Below, in pieces: positions 62,545 through 64,000 of a stretch of 64,000 nt of DNA; position 1 is the stretch's first letter; each line of letters starts with the position of its first letter. A program made the translations under genes and the position numbers. The notes below the pieces were generated by a model that had not been told where the DNA came from, did no database searches, and worked only from the letters and a program-made list of their open reading frames with translations. The stretch lies in contig USRX01000005.1 in assembly GCA_900557275.1 (NCBI GenBank), forward strand, positions 1-64,000. Reading direction: 5' to 3'. The DNA is from an uncultured Roseburia sp. (GTDB lineage Bacteria > Bacillota_A > Clostridia > Lachnospirales > Lachnospiraceae).

Positions 62545-64000
62545 TTATTTATCTAATGTTTTATACGTACGATATGAGAAAAATGCTTCATGGCTCTGAC
62601 ACAGCGGATTTCTGTCTGCAGACAGTTCAAATGTCACAGTATCATTTTTCTGATCATACTCTGTGAAAATTGGACGGCTTCCGATTCGAAGATCGTTGTA
62701 ACCTTTATCGCCAATAGTTCCTTCCGGAGCCATTTTACCGATATTATCGATTACACCATGAAGTCCCCATCCGATAACGACAGAATCTTCATTGAAGTAA
62801 TCTACGCTTCCACAGTGGCTTGCAATATGATATTTATCAGTTTTCTGATTTAAGTCCGTTCCATTTACTACATCAGAAATTGTTGCTGTCTTTGCTTTTT
62901 CATCAATAACAGCTTTAAATGTTCTGGTAAGTGTCGGAATCTCGACAGCTGTAATAAATGGTGCTGATCCAGTATGATTATCAAATACAGAAATTTCAGG
63001 GTTACCATCTATCGTGCCATCTGCATTTCGATTAGTATATCTTGCATAATGCTGACCAAATGTCAATGCATTAAATGCATTTCCGTTATCATCTTTTCTT
63101 TCAGATGCGTAATTATCATATCCGGTCAGTGTACTTGCTTTACCGCCTAAAATCCATTCCATTGCTCCAGAAGCAAAATCAAACTGGTATACTGCACTCT
63201 GGTCACGCATAGATACCAGTAATTTATCTACATTTCCTTCTTTGTCAAGCGTATAATCTAAACTGTTTGTATGTACATAATCCATCCAGCCATCTGCAAG
63301 TGACGGAATCTGATTATTGTTAATCGTAACAGTTGTTCCCTGATCGGTACTGTTTGCATAATCAATCTTTTCTACAGCAGATTCGTAAAGCATCGGATAA
63401 TCTGTCGTATTGATTTCTTTTAATACTTTACCATCTTTTACTTCCTGAAAAACACCAGCCCATACATATGCTGTATTTCCATCATTTAATCCTTTTACGG
63501 TATCCGGAAGATTATTTACTAACTCAGGTGTATAGCTAAGTGTCAGATAATGATCTTCTCCTAGTACAACAAATTCATGCTGATCCAGATAACCTTCTCC
63601 ATGAGTGTGGTTAGCATCATCGTTTGGCAGTAATGTCACATAATCATCTTCTACGTAATTGTCATCCATAACGACATACATACCACTGGAATAACCGCCA
63701 TTTGCCTGTCTGTAATCTTTGTGAAGCTCAGCAAAATAAGTAAAACAGCTGCCATTTTCTGTAACCTGTTTTGCAAAATTTTCTGCCATCAGTTCACCTA
63801 CACTGCCAAGATTTCTGTAATATACAAGCTCGCCATCTGTGTTTACACGAAGAAGAAATTTATCAAGTGCAAAATCATATACTCCAGCATTTTCCTTAGA
63901 TACCCCACTGCCAGTAATACTCATGCTCGGCATCATCTCATTTAAAGTGTGAACATTGTAGGAGCTGCCATCTTTCAATGTAACCGTAATCACTTCATCT
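62545..64000 (-). CDS. Aryl-sulfate sulfotransferase (AssT family), 5' end outside window
   Basis: At least 485 residues; the frame is still open at the window edge (codons GAT GAA before GTG 63993), so the N-terminus, including any export signal, is missing. Family signs: NHTHGEGYLDQHEFVVLG, DYVHTNSLDYTLDKEGN, LVSMRDQSAVYQFD then GAMEWILGGKAST, FGQHYARYTN and SVFDNHTGS, the beta-propeller repeats of arylsulfotransferase. AssT moves a sulfo group from one phenolic sulfate to another phenol without PAPS; in gut bacteria it acts on phenolic metabolites. Known members are exported. It is followed by its own terminator, then LysR. Confidence 0.85.
   Translation of the reverse strand, partial: DEVITVTLKDGSSYNVHTLNEMMPSMSITGSGVSKENAGVYDFALDKFLLRVNTDGELVYYRNLGSVGELMAENFAKQVTENGSCFTYFAELHKDYRQANGGYSSGMYVVMDDNYVEDDYVTLLPNDDANHTHGEGYLDQHEFVVLGEDHYLTLSYTPELVNNLPDTVKGLNDGNTAYVWAGVFQEVKDGKVLKEINTTDYPMLYESAVEKIDYANSTDQGTTVTINNNQIPSLADGWMDYVHTNSLDYTLDKEGNVDKLLVSMRDQSAVYQFDFASGAMEWILGGKASTLTGYDNYASERKDDNGNAFNALTFGQHYARYTNRNADGTIDGNPEISVFDNHTGSAPFITAVEIPTLTRTFKAVIDEKAKTATISDVVNGTDLNQKTDKYHIASHCGSVDYFNEDSVVIGWGLHGVIDNIGKMAPEGTIGDKGYNDLRIGSRPIFTEYDQKNDTVTFELSADRNPLCQSHEAFFSYRTYKTLDK

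Overview
The window reads as chromosomal DNA of a low-to-mid GC Firmicute of the class Clostridia, most likely family Lachnospiraceae. Reasons: the order yicC-remA-gmk-rpoZ-rimO-pgsA-rsmD-coaD; a NadD-YqeK fusion; RqcH, RemA, Prp-processed L27 and a short HisG that needs HisZ; a YesM/YesN-type sensor pair; and strong aGGAGG ribosome sites. The genus cannot be fixed from the sequence alone.

Layout. (1) 1-6.0 kb is an AT-rich accessory strip. It holds three broken pieces of UDP-glucose 6-dehydrogenase (ugd), an IS21-family istB remnant, a two-gene ATPase + HEPN module that looks like an RNA-targeting defence system, and an unrecognised 395-residue protein lying between two ugd 3'-end copies. 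It looks like the eroded edge of a polysaccharide locus that has exchanged cargo. (2) 6.1-13.6 kb: a metallophosphoesterase, then Asp23/Gls24 protein-fakA, recG, and convergent rqcH. (3) 14.0-19.8 kb: a long housekeeping run yicC-remA-gmk-rpoZ-rimO-pgsA-rsmD-coaD plus a coiled-coil protein, ending against convergent ylbJ. (4) 20.8-29.1 kb: pepD, an M23 peptidase, an RsuA-type pseudouridine synthase, a HAD phosphatase, a YgiQ radical SAM protein, an RluA-type synthase, a histidine phosphatase and recU. (5) 29.4-34.5 kb: a partial histidine operon, hisZ-hisG-hisD-hisB-hisIE, whose last gene carries an extra degenerate HisA/HisF-like barrel. (6) 34.7-41 kb: small membrane and lipoprotein genes, an XRE-regulator/aminotransferase fusion, a CrcB fluoride channel, two paralogous polysaccharide deacetylases and a membrane-tethered HNH protein. 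(7) 41.3-49.6 kb: a radical SAM pair, RNase E/G, L21-Prp-L27, obgE, yhbY, nadD-yqeK and rsfS. (8) 49.7-64 kb is almost all on the minus strand: lexA, an MmcQ/YjbR protein, a solute-binding protein + histidine kinase + AraC-type response regulator operon, a VOC protein, and a probable catabolic neighbourhood (beta-helix protein, MFS carrier, MDR dehydrogenase, LysR regulator and a 5'-truncated aryl-sulfate sulfotransferase).

How the genes fit together. The core blocks serve ribosome building and translation quality control (RsmD, RimO, RsuA/RluA, ObgE, YhbY, RsfS, Prp/L27, RqcH), nucleotide and cofactor supply (Gmk, CoaD, NadD), DNA repair (RecG, RecU, LexA) and the envelope (PgsA, FakA, M23 peptidase, deacetylases). 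The best candidates for something new are the ATPase + HEPN pair inside the ugd scar zone, the XRE-aminotransferase fusion with paired palindromes around its promoter, the solute-binding protein wired to a sensor kinase without permeases, and several unexplained repeats (80-bp tandem units at 23.84-24.01 kb; overlapping palindromes at 5.95-6.01 kb). No tRNA, rRNA, CRISPR array or replication origin was seen.
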